NCBI GenBank assembly: GCA_964035575.1
Contig: OZ037849.1
Span: 1,612,001-1,676,000 of the forward strand
DNA from: Rhynchopus sp. YZ270_cl-10
Lineage: Eukaryota; Euglenozoa; Diplonemea; Diplonemida; Diplonemidae
Direction of reading: 5' to 3'
DNA length: 64,000 nucleotides
Shown here one piece after another: positions 63,201-64,000 of the stretch (position 1 is the first letter of the stretch; each line of letters opens with the position of its first letter). The notes below the pieces were generated by a model. The model saw only the letters and a program-made list of their open reading frames with translations, had not been told where the DNA came from and did no database searches. The position numbers and the translations under genes were made by a program.

Positions 63201-64000
63201 AGCGCAAGAGGGACGTGAAGCCGGACCACGTGGAGCCACCGAGGAAGCGGACCGGGAGGTTCGATTCGGCCACCGTGATTCCGGAAGGGCCTGGTCTCGA
63301 TGTGGTGCGTGAGTGGGAGTTTTTGCGTGAGTGCCCGGCAGCGCAGAGGCCTCGGGCGACGGAGCAGGCGGCCAAGCTGGGAGCCTCGAAGGTGACTTGG
63401 TCGTTTGTGGCGGGGGACTGTGCTTTTGAGGCTTTGCTCTTCGCCACTGGGCGCACGGATTTGTCGGTGGAGGGTCTGCGCCAGGCGGCAGTGAAGAAGG
63501 TCCAGGGCCGCGCTGATCTGTCGAGTGCGGCTGTCCCTAATTTTGGGGTCTGGCAGCGGCTGATGACGAGTGGGGACAGAGGAGACGAGCGTACGTGGGC
63601 GGATGCCATTGCAGTGGCGGGGGCAGGGGAGGCTCTTGAGGTATCTGTGGTCATCCTCAACGAGTTCGCCCGCCCTTCTCTGATGGTGCCAAGAAAACGG
63701 CCTAAGGCAGTGGTCCTTCTCCTCCACTCGGGTGACCAGGATGCGGCAGATGGATCCGGCAGTATCCCGGGACACTACGAGCCCCTCACCATGGACCCGG
63801 CTCTGCAGCAGCACATCCTGTCTTTTGAGGCCACAGGTGGTAAGGGGGAGTGCCAGTCAGAGCGCCCCATGGCTTTTGTGGGAGCGAGGGAGGCGGAGGC
63901 GTCGAACACTTTCCTGCAGTGCGAACAATGCAGCAAGCTCTTCGATGCGTCGGACGCACACTTCTGCTGTCACACGTGTGGTGGCTTGGCATGTCTGCAC
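57209..64000 (+). CDS. LINE-type (non-LTR) retrotransposon polyprotein with two OTU-like domains, 3'-incomplete
   Basis: One frame is open from 57107 past the window end; from ATG 57209 it gives 2,264 codons without a stop. Order: Ser/Asn-rich tract (~32-350); Trp/Arg-rich, poorly characterised region (~370-680); OTU-like cysteine protease domain (NDCGYVAL, Cys732; SHFEAVEL, His849); zinc fingers (FCPFDGCRAG...HMRRH, CANDQCDMLLP...CNTC; ~910-975). Then reverse transcriptase with motif A DYRNAFN (Asp1338), B GAQQGDPLGPLLF (~1388), C WYLDDGS (Asp1425) and E FLGIPIG. Then CSACQ...FGDHTFGCP...RHNALRD zinc knuckle (~1744), restriction-like endonuclease (KRPGDVYLP...LDITHV, ~1810-1832), second OTU-like domain (AGDCAFEALLF, Cys2071; GHYEPL, His2189), and a terminal CxxC finger cut by the window. 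The true start is uncertain: the Ser/Asn and Trp/Arg parts could be non-translated GC-rich DNA, while the region from about 59240 on is certain. Confidence 0.8.
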   Translation, partial: MPKHISGCNGDSSKNELFGVLGGVPVSPLVSSCSSSNRTSCSNSSINTNISSNSSYSSTNTNSRCNSSRRHSSSNNISSNGCNSSINTNISSNSSNSSTNTNSRRNSSSSNISNNSSNSSINTNSRCKSSRRNSSSSSNISSNISSNISSNSSINTNISSNSSNSSTNTNSRCKSSRRNSSSSNISSNISSSSSINTNISSNSSNSSTNTNSSSSNISSNSSINTNISSNSSTNTNSRCNSSSSNISSNSSNSSTNTNSSSSSTNTNSRRNSSINTNISSNSSTNTNSRCNSSSSNISSNSSNSSINTNISSNSSNSSTNTNSRCNSSRRNSSSNNISSNISNSSINTCSGRINISCNGKNNVGGGERGMLVFGVSLVGREGQSGCVMMRVWQKGCVQIECWFDWWCNLWEVFSSLRQPDPCWVAEAPEWGVFVSFAVLDLWKDRRAPTLSHLILWLVGRRTRRTRRGHRSLNWTKSQAGRLRRRKAPCNRPPSPAAHPVFRRFRVADALRGALQCVAIWVLVFVGSELGRSAPHVLGCALVRDAEVLGVGLLRGLCRVRRGWRWLEGASERVRRWTGGIRVAASLVRASVIGVGQLSVRAAEWVWVAWSAGGCLAGFVALVGVARPLGWVLLLEVRRVAARRWTRRIGMAFGMLAVSLLVLLSLLWRAVTPWDLRPAPAVPEHPVSLSPFALTGGCANVNAPAYTEQAVSVDATLAKFGAKRIPNVSTNDCGYVALHLWDHDTQPDVRAMRKQLYDTAVEVSNRLVQVLGSQEAMTEFANGVTGEAHLNHLGLQLTATASRINIVVVQASEENPLVRITPGSKRVAKSYAESFQAKLPTVVIALCDSHFEAVELVPEVGKTKEGMAEKMRKEARQAVLDTAHLDGIIPTNTTTTAPLATKLGHINADRVFCPFDGCRAGILSSSDAVGGLSRKGLLQHMRRHQADGAYIPDELLGHLGMSRCANDQCDMLLPQSKEVCNTCTVHFGEEGFTAPSPSSRGMLTDQDDLPSFEVMGTTRIQLKGGCPDKHLQLYSELFLRVLMDILEYQDEVAWKRLALFFTVLHRTRTERGGKDQERRLTSTWGKDLEAWKAGQYVALWEQTVEERKPRPSGWSDEDTDEGRRKRTIAKARAGLPSQAMSCATSDGLAPQTPATLEKLQTKHPAAADSKALEQADWPQPQEVPPVTVVEVMKALRSMPKSSAAGPSNVTGAHLRTLCLQRRAKGTLAALAAVLTSLAQGNAPVEVAEFFAGANLVALRKPAKGPGLEEDVRPIAVGDTLRRLVGKILSARVRVPARTLLLRGNQVGVATARGAAVATDVISQYAVRNRGKGKVILKIDYRNAFNCVDRLSMLRAVDANLPELAPWVRWCYLEPSSLFYGGDTIRSQRGAQQGDPLGPLLFSLTIHQMALELKGHPGLDGTLWYLDDGSLRGSPKAVFEAYQVLCTRSSELGLEVNANKCELISTGGVSKEDLEAVGFTLNEGGQDAMGEGGFRLLDVDGFDFLGIPIGSVAFCEEYMAQKVDDSRRNLEALVDLGDSQAAFYVLRYCEGYCRMVFYMRGIPQCAEYLTAFDDLIDRCLAALLHDPDGALPELARAQAALPVALGGLGIRRTVDHRTAASLASQSGNLQLSQALDPAFTWDEERWNSAAEEYNSRVPVAFHVDRAQPKKILEQQSLSSAVIDAQADKLMQQLCMRDRARMKSLLLPLSGTYLTATPSARNQMSSADFAVVTRFRLGVAIHAEGTTCSACQGGQKRVVMDSFGDHTFGCPYSKHRVARHNALRDSVYRAAQGAGLDPALEETVRVELESKKRPGDVYLPVGVAENGPRCLDITHVCPTLPSYRTGASKFVGWSAKNQGQVTREKHERDLNKINTKFSPIVFEAFGGAGDEANLLIAQLGGLTTGQTSHLTGSAELRIRESIAVAYQKKVASSFLERGAMCVGIATLKREPCVEVDVAPSAEDMDRFGRRSAGAVEPLCDDANPDDDMSRPADRTEEQQGKRKRDVKPDHVEPPRKRTGRFDSATVIPEGPGLDVVREWEFLRECPAAQRPRATEQAAKLGASKVTWSFVAGDCAFEALLFATGRTDLSVEGLRQAAVKKVQGRADLSSAAVPNFGVWQRLMTSGDRGDERTWADAIAVAGAGEALEVSVVILNEFARPSLMVPRKRPKAVVLLLHSGDQDAADGSGSIPGHYEPLTMDPALQQHILSFEATGGKGECQSERPMAFVGAREAEASNTFLQCEQCSKLFDASDAHFCCHTCGGLACLH
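57290..58280 (+). repeat. Imperfect triplet repeat (AGC/AAC/ACC/ATC) within the LINE frame
   Basis: About 330 triplets with higher-order units of roughly 100-120 bp (blocks such as AGCATCAACACCAACATCAGC and ACCAACACCAACAGCAGATGC). Every length change is a multiple of three. In the Ser/Asn phase no stop occurs, and AGC/AGT changes are synonymous. The same changes make TAG/TAA stops in the CAG phase, so Ser/Asn is the favoured reading. The complement also reads openly as Ala/Val or Leu, which I consider incidental. Confidence 0.75.

Overview
This window looks like nuclear DNA of a flagellated, free-living-type protist. Coding regions are GC-rich and intergenic regions are T/A-homopolymer-rich. 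Two genes carry short GT-AG introns (86 and 97 nt, both with GTATGT donors). One gene is the axonemal-dynein assembly factor DNAAF6/PIH1D3. The class III cyclases resemble trypanosomatid receptor-type adenylate cyclases. Every gene I could support lies on the + strand, and most start codons follow a pyrimidine-rich tract. That suggests directional gene clusters of the euglenozoan kind, but I cannot assign a species.

Layout. 0.5-3.4 kb: a membrane adenylate cyclase gene split by a 756-bp hAT-type non-autonomous transposon. 3.9-21.6 kb: one intron-less gene for a ~5,900-residue type I surface protein with EF-hand loops, Calx-beta-like repeats, RTX calcium-binding repeats and a C-terminal membrane anchor. 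21.6-24.5 kb: T-rich intergenic DNA. 24.5-26.8 kb: a PPR-like gene and a ubiquitin-like/WD40 gene with one intron. 26.8-33.3 kb: a gene-free island of decayed and nested repeats, with two piggyBac-like TTAA elements, hairpin clusters, a 60-bp perfect palindrome and a ~690-bp near-perfect inverted repeat. 33.3-37.1 kb: DNAAF6 and a secreted 913-residue protein with one intron. 38.3-42.7 kb: two tandem adenylate cyclase copies, the second broken by a 140-bp deletion.

42.7-57.1 kb is dominated by eight copies of one ~0.7-kb repeat (Helentron/HINE-like on structural grounds). Between copies lie a second WD40 gene, a decayed WD40 copy, an exact 81 x 13-bp minisatellite, a 51-nt poly-T, a CAG/CAA tract, and an apparently intact hAT transposase gene. 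One repeat copy is interrupted by a second copy of the hAT-type element from the first cyclase. From 57.1 kb to the window end a single open frame of more than 2,260 codons encodes a LINE-type polyprotein: Ser/Asn-rich tract, OTU-like domain, zinc fingers, reverse transcriptase, zinc knuckle plus restriction-like endonuclease, a second OTU-like domain and a terminal zinc finger. It runs off the window.

The host genes group into cAMP signalling (three cyclase copies), a calcium-dependent surface/adhesion protein, flagellar assembly (DNAAF6) and a small ubiquitin-like/WD40 family. The rest records recent and nested transposition by at least four element types.
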